Part shown: in pieces, positions 25,427 to 37,908 of the stretch
How the letters are laid out: every line of letters starts with the position of its first letter
How positions within the stretch are numbered: the first letter of the stretch is position 1
Source: Patiria miniata
Lineage: Eukaryota; Echinodermata; Asteroidea; Valvatida; Asterinidae
Reading direction: 5' to 3'
DNA length: 64,000 nucleotides
Assembly: GCF_015706575.1 (NCBI RefSeq)
Contig: NW_024037076.1
Span: forward strand, 21,890,898-21,954,897
Made by a program: the position numbers and the translations under genes
The notes under the pieces: generated by a model
What the model was told of the DNA's origin: nothing
Seen by the model: only the letters and a program-made list of their open reading frames with translations
The model's database searches: none

Positions 25427-25531
25427 AATGTCAATACAGTGATGGAGACTGTGATGGGAGGCACATACTGCGGCCAAAAGCTTCTGAAGGAATGCAGGAT
25501 CACCCCTGATGTCATTGCACACCTCGATTGT
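25427..25531 (+). pseudogene. Unrecognised protein fragment, inverted duplicate, + copy
   Basis: Reads NVNTVMETVMGGTYCGQKLL then KECRITPDVIAHLDC. The minus-strand frame at 25560-25784 encodes a clear paralogue (NVNTALDKVAEGAGCGRKLL, KECRFTPDAIAYL). Upstream of NVNT the frame soon meets stops. The differences are mostly conservative amino-acid changes, so the two fragments derive from a real protein. The family was not recognised; it could be host or transposon-derived. Confidence 0.4.
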
Positions 25532-25559
25532 TGTGTATCGTTGATTGTTGTGTGTTGTG

Positions 25560-25784
25560 AATCGTGTGTTGCTCCAAAAGATTGAGGTATGCAATGGCAT
25601 CAGGGGTGAACCTGCATTCCTTCAGCAGCTTTCGGCCACAGCCTGCGCCCTCCGCCACCTTGTCCAGTGCAGTATTGACATTGGAAGACGCCAAGTTGAA
25701 ATAGTCCGTGGGATGAGAGCCCAAAAACGCTTTAGTTTTCGAAATAGGCGATCTGGTTCGCCAACATTTTATAAAACTTCCCAT
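25560..25784 (-). pseudogene. Unrecognised protein fragment, inverted duplicate, - copy
   Basis: An open frame on the minus strand carries FLGSHPTDYFNLASSNVNTA, then LDKVAEGAGCGRKLLKECRF and TPDAIAYLNLLEQ. It lies tail to tail with the + strand copy at 25427-25531, separated by a T/G-rich 'GTTGTGTGTTGTG' spacer. The conserved core is CG(R/Q)KLLKECR(F/I)TPD(A/V)IA. No domain was recognised. Either an inverted duplication or two independent insertions of the same element could produce this. Confidence 0.4.
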
Positions 25785-25899
25785 GTAGATTATGGTGTAC
25801 CCTATTGGAAAAGCTTTGTTCCCCGATCCACAGTTTGCTTCGGAATGAGAAAATCTGGGATAAAAAACACTGGTAATTATGCATGAGAAAGCACATAAG

Positions 25900-28800
25900 A
25901 TACAGCGCCCTCTATTGACATAGTCAGAAACTTTTTCGCACGCAATGAGTGCTTGCTAGATGATACTTCTTTCATTTCACTTGTTTATTCTAGATTTTTG
26001 TTATTATTTTTTCATCAGGATGCCAAAAAATCTTCATTACAGTTTTGTTCAACTTGAAATGATCAAGTTTTAAGATCGAATGTTATGTACATGTATATGT
26101 CTGTATTAGCTACATAAAAATTTATTGGTATGGTTAAAACCCAGATCAGAATAATTTTGTGAACTCTTATCTCAGGGTAACATCTTTCAGTTCTGCTCCC
26201 ACTTTTTTTTTGGGGGGGGGGGGGATTAGTTGAAAAGAAAAATGGCCATAAATGAAGTTATTGGGGTTTTTTTCTTCAGAGTTTCCCCCTTTTCAATATC
26301 AGTGTGGCAGAAAGAAGGGATTACGGTATATACATGTACCTCATGAGTTGAAACGTCTGATTACAAAACCACTCAAAAAGGACAGTTCTCAAGTTCTCAT
26401 ACATGTACTGAAGTTGATTTTTTTATTACACTTGGATAGAAAATGACTCATAAAAATATTGGTGGCTATAACTGCAAATACTGTTTTTGTATTTTTTATA
26501 TTCCAGGCACAATGTGGTTTAATAAATCACCAAATAGTGATGTATTCAATGTAATTTCATTTTATTTTATTATTTGATATATTTATTTTATATTTCTTTT
26601 TTTTTGGGGGGGGGGGGAATTTAAACCCACAGTTTTTACCCACACAACTAGAATGGTATTTAGATGACATAATTTTGTTCAATCTATACTAAATGAGCTT
26701 TACTCTTTTATTTGCAACTGACAAAACGAGCTATATGAGCACATGTACACATCTTAGGCTGATTACATAATTGTTGTATAACATTGTTGAAAGTCTGTGG
26801 AATTGGCTTTATCAGAGAATCGATTCCTCCAAAAAATGGAATCACAACTACATGTAGGAAGCCTTTAACCCGTATGTAATGTAGCCAGGAATCATGCCCC
26901 AAATCACGATGCTAGCAACATGAGCAATGCTGCAACCCAGGAAATATGGGTTTATGGACATTGACAAATTGACTACTACATTTGTACCTTTTATTTTAGT
27001 TTTCTTTAGAAAAAAAAGTCTGACACGAATGACAAAATTTCCAGTTTTACATGGAATTGCCCATATAAATATATGCAATTCACCCTTAGATATTTCAGGC
27101 AATTTCTAAAATAATTCTTTTCAACTTTTGAATTTCTTACATGGAATCACCCTTTTAGAACCTGTTTTAAGCATCACTGGCCAATTGCATTATTATCCTT
27201 ATTCATAAATACCGTACCTTTTCAGTCAAAACCATAAAAAAGTTGAAAAATCAGCAAAATCCCAATGATCAGGCTATTCCATGGTGTGCACAGCCTATTC
27301 AGGACAAACCTTTTAGATACATGCTGCTTAAGAAATTTGCTTTAGATATTCTGAGAGTTATTTAAGGCACCTGCTTGAGATGAAGATCAGATATTTTGGC
27401 CATGTAAACTGCCGTCTTTTAATTGTGTCTAATTAGGGCAATTTATTTCATTGTCGAAGAATCAAACATATCAAAGTTTAGAAAAATGTTTAGTTTTAAA
27501 TGTGTATGTGGGTCACAGTCTTTTTATTTTATTTACATACCACTTAACCAAATTTGTAATTCTTTTTCATTGTTTTTTACAAACATACCAACACATTGTT
27601 GTGGGCTTTTAAGGGTATTTGACCTTGCCTGATTCTTTTTTGTTTTGTTACGGTTGAATAATAGACAAAGCCATCAGATTTCATTCTTTTGAGTTGAATC
27701 ACGTAGGAGACGGGCCAGAGCAACAGATGGCTGCATTGTCATTGGTCCTTGTATATTGGACACTGCCTGAAGAACCTCTACCCCTCAAATATCATCATCC
27801 AAATAACATTTCAATAGTTATTGGATGTTAAAGAAGAAAAAATAATCAAACATATAAATTACAATTTCAATAAATCACTGAAAATAGTGTGCATATATTT
27901 ACAGCCTGGATGTGTACAAGTACATGTATGTACTGTATTTAGAAGTAGTCAGAATATGTGTTTATGTGTCCTACATGTACCTGGTACATGTACAATGTAC
28001 ATATTAAATCACATAAGTTCAGGTGTAAGGAATATATGTTTTTATTGGCTTTGAACATGGACACTTAGAACATGAATAAACTGATACGAGTCTAAGGAAC
28101 ATCTTTTGTTTTGTCTTGTCTTACATTTTCTTTTTGTACAAGTAGTTGTAATTAATGCTATAAACCCATGTCTCATTAACAAAAACTGTATTAATTATGA
28201 TTAGAAGGTTGTGGTTGGCAGGATAACCTTTTGCTACAGTTGTGTACATGTATGATGAAGCTATTTGTTGCAATTACTGGTGATAATTAACTGATGACTC
28301 TGCATCAACAGGTACATCCTATACTGGAAATATGTACAAAAATGTAAACATATTGCACAGGCTGTTATGCAACTTTGTAGTGTATTCGTTTTTTATTACA
28401 TGTTAGTACCGGTACTTACAGGAGTCATTGATACACATGCACGTACTGTATAGCATTGGGACAACGTACCGGTACTAGTATTAAACAGTGTTTATCATTA
28501 TGCTCATTTTGATAAATTTTATGAGAGGAATTTGCATTTGAAAGAACATGGGTATAATTTTACTGCAAACTGCATAACTCCATGCAGGCATACATGTAAG
28601 TCACTGTTGAGAATATTGCTATACTTTGAAACACATGCGCAAGTACACAGAATTGTGCGTGGTACATGTATACTGTGTGGAGGATGGTGCCATTGTAAAA
28701 ACCATGCTGACTGAGCACACAAAGGGATCTGCTCATTGTAAACACAACAGGCCCTGCTTACTTTACCTTCAAGTTGGTACAACGTGTAGTCTGACTGTGT

Positions 28801-29640
28801 ATGCCCGGTGTGCTGTATATGCTCACATGGATGATACTGTAGTGGTGTGGATAACGTTTGCATCTTCTGCTTCTGCTATTTTTTGGTGAACATCGTACAT
28901 GTAATGAACTTGAGTGTAGAGCCTACATGTAACACTATAAGGAGCTATATTGATAGACAATCACTGAACATGTTATTCCTAGAAAGCTTGGTAAATGTTG
29001 AAGACTGCATGAGTTTGGTGAGTTATTATTAATATTAGCAGCCATTACCTTTAACGTGTACATGTACCATTGAAAATAACTCTTATTTTTTTTCCTTTGG
29101 GTGATGAAAGAACTACATTTTTAGAATTCCATGTTTACTATTATATGAACATGTACATGTGTATATCATTATGTATTCTTGAACACTACTGGGTATAGGA
29201 CTTGATTGTGTCTTTTAGCTGTGGACAGTACATTTACATTTATTTTGTAACTCCATGCAGTTGCTGTATGTACACAATCAAATCTGATCAAATGTAAACC
29301 CTGGTGTTCAGAAACATGTGCGTATGTGCATGTACTTGGGACAACTTGATGCCCTTTTGAAGGTATTGCAAAATTCCTGTAAACCACAAATCTTATAAAA
29401 CCAATTACTCTTTCTCTAGAGTACTTGTACACTTATGCATCTGAATTTAAACATCTACAATTGAGTGTTTTACTGGATTATGTTTGGAGCTATTACCTTT
29501 ATCTTTTGAACATGTGCGTACCATTTATTTACAAGTTGGCTGTGTTTGGACAGCCTTTTAGCAGTTATGAGTCAAGGTTGCAGACCAATAAATAAACTGC
29601 CATAGACACTAGTGATAAATATACCTACTTCTGAAATTCA
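25900..29640. other. E-protein intron, non-coding
   Basis: Poly-G tracts occur at 26211-26223 and 26606-26618. A possible fragment of the GGGCAATTCCATG family ends at about 27052-27063 (ACATGGAATTGCCC). ACATGTAC/TACCGGTA octamers are frequent (27915-28000, 28400-28480). No exon was supported. Confidence 0.3.
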
Positions 29641-29645
29641 GGAAA

Positions 29646-29714
29646 AATATTCGAAACTCTCCAAGGTGTTTGAAACGTGTGTCTCAAACAACTTGGAGAG
29701 TTTCGAATATTTAT
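29646..29714. repeat. Perfect-arm hairpin
   Basis: Left ATATTCGAAACTCTCCAAG and right CTTGGAGAGTTTCGAATAT are exact reverse complements around a spacer that is itself partly palindromic (GTGTTTGAAAC / TCTCAAACA). It could fold as a stable hairpin. No other copy was noticed in the window. Confidence 0.6.
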
Positions 29715-30483
29715 CAAATTACAGCTTATTTCATCATCTTTCATTTTCTGTTAAAATTTTTTGGTTAACTGATGACTTTTAGGAAAAAATTCCATCCAAA
29801 GATGATCACCCCTAAATGTAGTCCTGTAGCTCATCGCCATAGAGCAATTTGTAGGGCCCAATTTCATCCGAATATCACAGAAACACGAGCTCGCAGTCCT
29901 GTGCACGGCTTTTTTTTTACAAACCCTCAAAATGCTCTAATAACAAAAAAATTTGAGGGCATGCAAATGGTGATTTGGCCGGCGTAGGCAATTTTGGGCC
30001 TATTTACTGGCCTGCAACCTAAAACGTTTAATACTAAAGGGTGAGGTCGGCAATGGAGTGTAGCTATGGGCGCTACATACGCTAGGCAACTTAATCGGGA
30101 AGTATTTTAGCTAAAATTGTTCCGTTATCGTTTACAAGATTGTTCTGGTTTAGTGCTAAACCCTCCCGCCGCGGTTGCCATTTGAGTGGCCATAACTCAA
30201 ATCAGTGTAAATTGTAAACCGTTCAGAAAAAGTTTTAGTGAAAACGTTACGCTTAATCTAGTTAACCAGTGTTTTGCATAAGTAATTTTTTCGGTGTCAC
30301 TCATTAGCATAGACATGCACATTGTCAACCTTAAAAAACCACAATGTTGATGGCATAAATACATGTCACTTTAAAGGCTTTTTAAAACAAAAAGTGAAAA
30401 TAATTAATGATCCCTTACAGGACAGGTTCATGTATATTAAAATTGAAATTAAAGATTTTTTTTTAAAATGCCACACAAACCTT

Positions 30484-30995
30484 TTAAAGCTACAGTCCAT
30501 CATTTGTAATTTGTGCATTTTGTTCGTTTGAAGCAACAAAAGAGTTCAAAATCTAATGAAGGATACTGAGCAGCTAACCTGGTGAAGTTTCAGCTAAGCT
30601 TCAGCTGTACATTCCGAGAAAAACAGCATTCTAAGATCTCAATTTCAAATCAAAAGTTACTGAATCATGTTTTGAATTGTTTTGAATTGCAGCTATACGC
30701 GACGTAGCCCACTGATCCGACGAATTATAACAACCGCGCGCGCGTGTGCGTCGTTCCAATACTTGTGCGCGCTGTGCTGAATAACAAAACGAACTACTAA
30801 TTTAAATTTTCCTACGGTGCTTCTTAAGAATCACCGTTGGAAATGCCTTGTTTCGTTAATTACTTCAAAATGACAGCTTCCCAGAAAGAATAATTTCACA
30901 GGGAGTTTAGTTTTACTTTCAACCAAGTTTGTTTTTCAACAATAATTACGCCAGTTACTTTTCGGATGGCTGCAAATGATGGACTATAGCTTTAA
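30484..30995. mobile_element. TTAA-flanked MITE, 'AGCTATAGTCCATCATTTG' family, copy 2
   Basis: TTAA lies at 30484-30487 and 30992-30995. Ends are AGCTACAGTCCATCATTTG and CAAATGATGGACTATAGCT. It is an inverted copy of 16069-16612, sharing GCTTCTTAAGA, AACAAAACGAACTACTAATT and AATAATTTCACAGGGAGTTT (in the sense of this copy). Confidence 0.7.
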
Positions 30996-31748
30996 TTTCC
31001 ATGCTTGCTAATAGAATTCTTTTCAATTTACAGAATGAAAACAGTTTTTATACGTGATACATGTACATGTATGTATACCTTTTAGAAATGCTGGGCACTG
31101 TACATGTATCTGCATGACTGTACTAGTAATTGACCTGCGTAGCAATATGTCCTAATTAGCATAAAACGCCACATCTCAAATTTACTGTGATAAATTAATT
31201 TATACATGAAATACTACTAATAATAATAAAAACATTTTATAGCACAACCTTCACATTCATGCATTACATAATGTGCCTCAAAAATAATACATTAAAACAA
31301 CTGGAATAAAAATGTATTTAATTCCAGTCCAGATAAAAGTTGGTACGAATACGTAGCAGAAGTAGGGGTTTTCTGCATTTTTTTCTGGATTCTTGGATTT
31401 TAAAAAGCCTGAATGAGAATGTTTCATAGCTGTATTGTTTCTTTTTTGGTCAATAGTTAATGTGAAAGAATCACAATGAGAAGTTTTTAGGAGTGTCTTT
31501 TTGGGGGCAAATGCGTGAATGTACCTTCAATAGAATGTGTGTTGCTCTGGCATGTGTGGGATGCCGCCAAAAAATGTTTTCGGGGTAACATTGTATACAT
31601 GTACATGTAGCTGACATATAACAGCTGTATATTAGCCCATGTGTGGGTTCATGTTATTTCCTGGCTTCAATTTTCCAGTTTATGTGACATTATATTTTAG
31701 CTGTTGAAAATAAATTGTATTACTTTTCTTTGCCGTGATTGTTAACAG

Positions 31749-31884
31749 AGTGGAATGCCAACTCTTACCAGCGACATGTCCAGCGGTAGTTCACTTTCAC
31801 CTCATGCCAAGCCTGGTTCACCTTATTACTATAGCCCTCACCACAGACGCAGACCACTTGTGCCTGAACATCCTACATTTACAG
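31749..31884 (+). CDS. TCF3/4/12-like: E-protein exon with first half of the nuclear-localisation segment
   Basis: A 136-base exon after a GTTAACAG acceptor, ending ACAG|GTAACT. In phase with the previous exon it reads SGMPTLTSDMSSGSSLSPHA, KPGSPYYYSPHHRRRPLVPE, HPTFT. It aligns with vertebrate TCF4 '[26 protein letters not shown]', the region holding the first basic cluster of the nuclear-localisation signal (here HHRRRP). It leaves one base (phase 1), which completes Gly with the 32192 exon. The intron to the next exon is only 307 bases, while the preceding one is 26.4 kb. Confidence 0.92.
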
Positions 31885-32191
31885 GTAACTCCTCAATATG
31901 AACAGTCTTCCTCAGTATCACATGTGTAGAACCAAATTACTTCCATTTGGTCCTTTACATTTTACAAAAATCAACCAAAACAATTTGAATTCCACTTCTT
32001 AAAATATGATTTGAGGCATTTGGAGAGTATGAGTGGCTAAAGTTAGCATGTACAAGTGGGAGGGACTAGCTTGAGTCACTAAGCGAAGGGGAGTTCTGCA
32101 TAGAACCAGTTGATATTGCTAGGGGTGCTTTTGATTGCTTCGGTTAAATACCTGTCAAATATTAATTGGTTTTTATCTCTGTAATTTTCAG

Positions 32192-32232
32192 GGCCACCAA
32201 AACGAAGGAAAGGCCCCCCAGGGGGGTTAACA
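32192..32232 (+). CDS. TCF3/4/12-like: E-protein micro-exon with second basic cluster
   Basis: A 41-base exon between TAATTTTCAG and a GTAAGT donor. It reads GPPKRRKGPPGGLT (first Gly shared). It corresponds to vertebrate TCF4 KKVRKVPPGLPSS, the second basic cluster of the nuclear-localisation segment. Phase 1 in, phase 0 out, as required by its neighbours. Too short to be seen as an ORF; it is identified by splice sites and homology. Confidence 0.9.
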
Positions 32233-33479
32233 GTAAGTAATCATTTCAGAAATCCTCAATTCATATTGACATCTAAATGACTTAAAAGTGGGTGCATCCA
32301 GTATATTACTTGTTTGTGGTAAGAGCGTCCCTTTGGTTAGTGTGATTAGCTGGAAAAAAAACGTAAGGGTCCTGATTCCTCACATTTTAATTGATGTTTT
32401 TGCAAGCTCTATGTGGGGTACATTGTAAGTGTTTAAGGGTACAAAAAAGAAAAGAAAATACAGTAAACTGTCGTTAACTCAAATTCGGATTACTTGAAAA
32501 CTCTGTTTACATGTATGTCGAAGTAATACTACATTCCCATCAAGAGAATAGGATATTATGTACATAAATACCCCCGTAACTCAAAATTGCGAAGTTTTTT
32601 TCATTATTCAATACTGCCCAACACTTTGTCTTTTCACGTGGGGATGCAGCGTACATGATGCCATTGTGATCGGACTCCAGCCTGTGGCCGCAACAAATCC
32701 TGGCTTTCGAGTTACACGTAGCCTGATTGCTACCGCTGGCCCAATTGTAACCTGCACGCCAGCAGTTCAATCTTGCTGGCTCTTTGCGGTGGACATGCGT
32801 TCCCTTGAGATTTGACTTAACAAGAGTTTACTGTACCTTGGAATAAGTCAAGGCACTCACAACCAAAGTTAAACAGCTTTAAAACTGTTTTGCCCATACC
32901 ATCATGATATGTCACACTTTGCTTACAATGCATCATTCAGGAAAAGAAATGAGGCCTAGCAATCACAACGCTGAACATGCAAATTATGCAATAATGTAAT
33001 AGGTCACTGGTATTTGTTCAGAATGCATTGGTAGGCATTATTTGCTTAGAGTTTTCCGTAAAGCATTGGAGTGTAACCTTCAACCTAAACTATTTGAACA
33101 TTATTTGTTAAATGTTTACGGCTGCCCTACGCAGTGCTTTCTTTTTTCCATAAAAGAAATTAAATTAGACTTGCTGAAATATCATTCAGAAAAGCGCAAT
33201 TACATGCAAGGCACACACAGGTGGACATAACGCACATACCAGGCTGCAAAGGGAAACCAAAAAGGGGGCTTTGGTGGCAAACTTCAGTTCATTCTGCTAT
33301 ATAGTACTGCACCTTTCAGATAAACGCTGCCAACTGGCCTGGTGTCCAGCCTCAAGTACTCATTGGAAAAGGCCCTAGTGTGCTGCACATGCTATCAGTT
33401 TACAATACCAGATGCTTCAGTGTAGTCGACTCTCTGCGGAACTGTAAAAGTCAGAATTTTATCAAAATCGATCAAAATT

Positions 33480-33660
33480 ATATTTCAAATTTTCAAATAA
33501 GCCACAAAGGGAAACTGACTAGGTGAAAGTTGAACAAAGAAATTGACTGGAGCGGGGTTCGAACCTGCGACCTCCGAATTGCCGTTCTGGTGTTCTACCA
33601 ACTGAGCTATCGAGCCCTATGTTGGCGGTTCCCCAATTTGTCAATATTCTTGTTAAAGGG
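33480..33660 (-). repeat. tRNA-derived SINE
   Basis: On the minus strand from about 33618 the sequence reads GGGCTCGATAGCTCAGTTGG, with a TAGCTCAGTTGGTAGA A box, and later a GGTTCGAACCC B box. The anticodon-loop position lacks U33, and the acceptor-stem 3' side (TCCAGTC) does not pair with GGGCTCG, so it is a tRNA-like SINE head or pseudogene. The flank toward 33480 (AAGTTGAACAAAGAAATTG) is the presumed body. Confidence 0.65.
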
Positions 33661-34108
33661 GCGCTAGTCAGAAGACATAATCCCAGAGGTCACGATACTA
33701 TAGCAACATTAGCAATACTGCACACCTGGGAAATAGCAAACAGGGATCACTCAAAGAGGATACGGCAATTATATTTCGGCATTTTGTTATCCGACCCCAT
33801 AAATGTGAACAAGGAAAAAAGCTTAACAGTATTTGACAGATCTGCTGAAGCAGAATAACCCACCAGTGTTAAGACACACAAAAATACAACTTGGTTGTGA
33901 AGTCTAATCATTGCTGATACACTCAAGTTGAACAATACAAATTCACTGTGCTCACCTGCTGTCATATACATGTAACAAGTTTATTTTACTTGTTAATGGC
34001 CTAAAGGTCCAATTGAATGTCTTCAATTTTCTGGGGGAAAAAGTTTTGCCAGAGCTGGAGGAAACTGTTTTAAGATGGGATCAAAAAAGTTGGAAGTCCA
34101 CTGCACAA

Positions 34109-34639
34109 AAAGTCATTCGAGGCCGTTTGCTCAACACGTAAAATCGGTAGCTCACAAAATATCCCCGTGTGCGATCAATTTTTGCTGAGTTTTCTTGCTG
34201 CTCCAGGCCGTGAGGCAAATATCTATCCTGTTTGATTTTTTTCACCTTGCGAGGTGAAAACACACCGTGTGCGGGCAATCTGAGTTATATGCTGAGCCAA
34301 AAAAATTAACTAGCTCATGAAATCACGTACTCTGTACACATGATTTTAAGATATTGTTGTGCATTTCTTCTAAAGCCTGCTGGCATTTGTCCCCATTTTT
34401 GAAATCACGCGACTGATAACAAGAATACATGGAATGTACTTTCATTGGCTAATTAGTTTTTTTAGCTCAGCACGTTGCTCAGATTGCCCGTACACAGTGA
34501 GTTTTTTGCCTCGCGAGACAAAAAAAAACAAAAAGGATTTGCCTCACGACCTCCCGAGGCAATAAAACTCAGCAAAAATTCACCGCACATGGGGATATTT
34601 TGTGAGCTATGTTCTGAACAAACGGCCTCGAATGACTTT
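34109..34639. repeat. Foldback element with about 200 bp inverted arms
   Basis: Left arm (AGTCATTCGAGGCCGTTTG..., AGCTCACAAAATATCCCC..., GGGCAATCTGAG...) is repeated inverted on the right (CAGATTGCCC..., GGGGATATTTTGTGAGCT, AACGGCCTCGAATGACT). The arms cover 34109-34310 and 34460-34639 with diverged loops. Each arm holds a small hairpin with a CTCGCGAG or CTTGCGAGG centre. Non-coding. Confidence 0.65.
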
Positions 34640-35002
34640 CTGCTCAGCACGTACATTTGTACATGTAGCTCTCATGTGCGGCAGGCTTTAAGAACAGAAT
34701 AGTTATTCCCAACAAGCAACATACCATGTAACTAGGCGCCTTCCCCCCCCCCCCAAAAAAAAATTTAATTAAAAAAGAGGAAGGGTCAGTACATGTAGGT
34801 AGGATTAGGTTTTATTTGTTTACATACATGTACTCACCTATAATAATAATTGGCTTATTATGCTTGCTGACAGGTGTACATCTGAGCAAGTCCCTGTGAT
34901 TTTGCATTTTCCTGCCGAACCCCGCCCAAACCATTGTTTGGTCAAGATTGTTGGACCTTATCAAAAGGAAAATGTTCAAAACTTGAGAGTTGATGTGCAG
35001 TA

Positions 35003-35463
35003 TGGCAATTCCATCGTTGTGGACTTTACATTTAGAGCCTACTGATCAATTTGAACCAAAAAAAATAAATAAATAAAACACTTGCAGTGAAAGCAAATTT
35101 TATATATTCTGTACAACTCTAGTTAGGCCTTGATGACATGGATAACTTAGTGTTAGCTGAATTAATTATATATTAACTCTATACGAACACCAATGACATT
35201 TTACAAAAGCATGCTTTTGTTAATGTTTCAGACATTACATTATACTGAAATCAATTTCACACACGTGATAAAAAAACCCACTGAATCATGGTATTCTTAC
35301 CAAATTTAGCCCAAAAAACAAACGTTTTTCTTTTTGGACCCCCCCCCCCCAACTGGCACACCACTCAAATAAATGGTTCTAATTTTCCCCTTTTATTTGA
35401 TGCTACATAAGATTTCATAAATTTGTCACTTTTCAGCCGTGCCCACTTTTGCCTGGATTGCCC
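35003..35463. repeat. MITE, GGGCAATTCCATG family, copy related to the nested element
   Basis: Begins TGGCAATTCCATCG and ends GCCTGGATTGCCCA. Shares TTTCACACACGTGATAAAAA, ACTGGCACACCACTC and CACTTTTCAGCC with 13322-14070. A poly-C tract sits at 35340-35350. Confidence 0.6.
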
Positions 35464-35653
35464 AGTACCATCACAAGTATTTATGGAAATAACTTCCAGT
35501 TAAATGACACTTGGCATTACTTTGGAAAATAGTTTGCCTCAAAGGAAAGATTATTTGAATTACTGACCCAAATAATGCAACAATTGACTTCATATTGAGT
35601 TTTTTTTAACCAATGTAGTTTCAGTAATCTAATAAAAAGAACTAAAGTGGTAA

Positions 35654-36581
35654 GGCCAAAAAAAAAAAAAAAAGGTCTCTGGTCAGACCGAAGCTCCGGA
35701 ATTGATGCGGCGACGCGTTTTGTTTTGTTTTTTGGGTGGCTTTTTTTTTTTTTTTTTTTATGCCCCGCGGCGAAGCCGAAGGGGCATACTGTTTCCGCCT
35801 TGTCCTTCCATGGGTGGGTGGGTGTGTGTGTGTGTCCGGACAAATCTTGTCAGCGCGATAACTTGAGAAATACTTAACATATGAACTTCAAATTTGGTTT
35901 GTGTATTGTTCTTGGTAATCCTAAGAACCCTTGTGCATTTGGGGCCGAAAGGTCAAGGGTCAAGGTCACAGCGACTAAAATAAAAGAAATCTTGTCAGCG
36001 CGATAACTTGAGAAATACTTTACACGTGAACTTCAAATTTGGTTAGGCCTATTGCATTGGGGGTCGAGGGGTCAAGGGTCAAGGTCACAATGGCTAAAAC
36101 AATAAAAATCTTGTATTTATTATGAGATCATAGGGATTAGGGATTAATTCATATAAAACCTACAGAAGACACTAATGCTGTCAATGAACGTTCCATGTGA
36201 CCAAGGTACATGTAAGTTGATGTTAAAAGAGTGGTGTTATGTCATGGGAACAGTCACGGTTGCGGGGCATTTGTGTTTGTAAACACACCTGACTTGTTCA
36301 AGCTTGAATTGTACAGACAAGGTGGGTACTATTTGCTTTTTTGTGTCCTCATTATACATTGGTGTCCTCCATAATTTGCCTTGGTGCCCTTTATCATTTG
36401 CCTCGGTGCAATTTCCCCATTCCTTGGTGCTCCTTGGTACAAACATTTGAGGAGGTGCGGCAAATTTGAGGAGGCGCTGTTGTAGCTTCCGTGTTAATTT
36501 GAAGGGAAAAAAAAGGTTGACGTGCATGATTAAAATCGACGCGCGCGCTGACCAGAGACCGATTACTTTTTTTTTGTGGCC
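35654..36581. repeat. TIR-bounded composite repeat
   Basis: Left GGCC-A(n)-GGTCTCTGGTCAG and right CTGACCAGAGACC...T(n)...GGCC form an inverted pair. The interior holds a separate dispersed repeat (35760-36110) that starts TGCCCCGCGGCGAAGCCGAA and contains GATAACTTGAGAAATACTT twice. That interior repeat is a relative of 1354-1608. Confidence 0.4.
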
Positions 36582-36599
36582 TAAGCATTGTAATAGAAA

Positions 36600-37800
36600 C
36601 CACACAGCAATGCAGCAACTACCGGTATACTGGTACTGTACATGTACCGCCGTACTCTGCATTAGTGTGAAGCAAGATGATTTCAATGTGCTGCAACACA
36701 ATGACTGTTATAATATATTCTCATTAACATTTCAAGCTATTAAAAGCAAGTAAAATGCAGACAATATGTTAAAACCTTACGTTTAATATTTTCCTTTCAG
36801 TTCATTATGGTGTGGAGTCTATTGGGTATTTGTTTACATTCTTTTGGGGGTAAACTGAAGCCCTGTTTGTTTCAAACACTACAAGTCACCCTAAACTGAG
36901 TGTTTGATCTTAAGCTTGAGACTTCCAACCGTGGTCCCAAGCAGGTCAAGCTCCCCTGGGTATCAGACTGAGAAAAGGTCACATCCACAATCTGACTGTT
37001 CTCTGTCTTAAATAATGACAGTCTAGTCTATTCCAACTAATAATTATTTAGTTGTCCGTTCTGCAAAAATTCTGAACAGAGTAAATTATTTAATTGCATA
37101 TTTTGTTGTCTTCATAGAGTTCATAATTTAGCTGTTGGCAATTAATTTGTGATGTCATTACTTGGATTGCTTTGTTATTCAATTCACACATCCACATCAT
37201 TGCACACTGAGCATTTTGGACAATAATGTAATCACTTCATCTCTATCTAACGCCACTGAATTAGAGACAAATGAAGCCAGTACCTCTTCAATACCCTGTG
37301 TCCTTGCTTTGCCAGATGGGGCCCTGCATACAGCAAGCATTCAGTTCATTAAGTAAATTGCAACTTTGTCCCATCCTGATTCCAACAGTTCAAATTTGTC
37401 ACTAGATTTTTCTTACTTATAAAGAATCCCTGCAAACTCTGCACATATGAGGTAATGCATACGTGTTGTTATGATTTTGACATTGTGCAATGTACATATG
37501 TATGGTTCTGTTTCACCTCTGCCAAGTGTTGTGTGATTGAAGGTACATGTACCACTACCAGAATACATGGAAATATTATAGATATAAACATACTGCAGCT
37601 GCCATACTACAGTTTATTCAGCACTTTACCAACATTAATCTGTACAACGTTGTGTGCTCTGTATAAATTTTAAACAGTAAAAGAAAATGTGGTGCTTTTT
37701 GATAAGTCATTTGTTGGTAGCTTTTGTGAGCTCTTAATATGTTTTGTATTTTAACACTCTTGTCCAGTTAATAATCTTTGATTTTTTATTTTTTTTAATT
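36600..37800. other. E-protein intron, non-coding
   Basis: No repeat or exon was recognised before the polypyrimidine tract (37780-37800) that precedes the 37806 exon. Confidence 0.35.
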
Positions 37801-37805
37801 TGCAG

Positions 37806-37908
37806 GTGTATTCTCCTAATAGTCAAGAGGACTATCACCATTCATCCGATCCATCCAGTTACCCTTCCCCTAAGCCTCCAGGCATATATCCTAACGAGTA
37901 CTTCATGG
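37806..37908 (+). CDS. TCF3/4/12-like: E-protein exon, Ser/Pro-rich YPSPKPPG segment
   Basis: A 103-base exon after TAATTTGCAG, ending ATGG|GTAAGC. It reads VYSPNSQEDYHHSSDPSSYP, SPKPPGIYPNEYFM. It aligns with vertebrate TCF4 '[34 protein letters not shown]'. In TCF4, short isoforms start just before this segment, so its 5' side can be a joining point for alternative first exons. No alternative first exon was identified here. Phase 0 in, phase 1 out. The intron before it is about 5.6 kb. Confidence 0.93.

Noticed and set aside
33547-33618. Functional tRNA gene on the minus strand
   Set aside because: The A and B boxes are good, but the acceptor stem does not pair and U33 is missing, so it is called a SINE.
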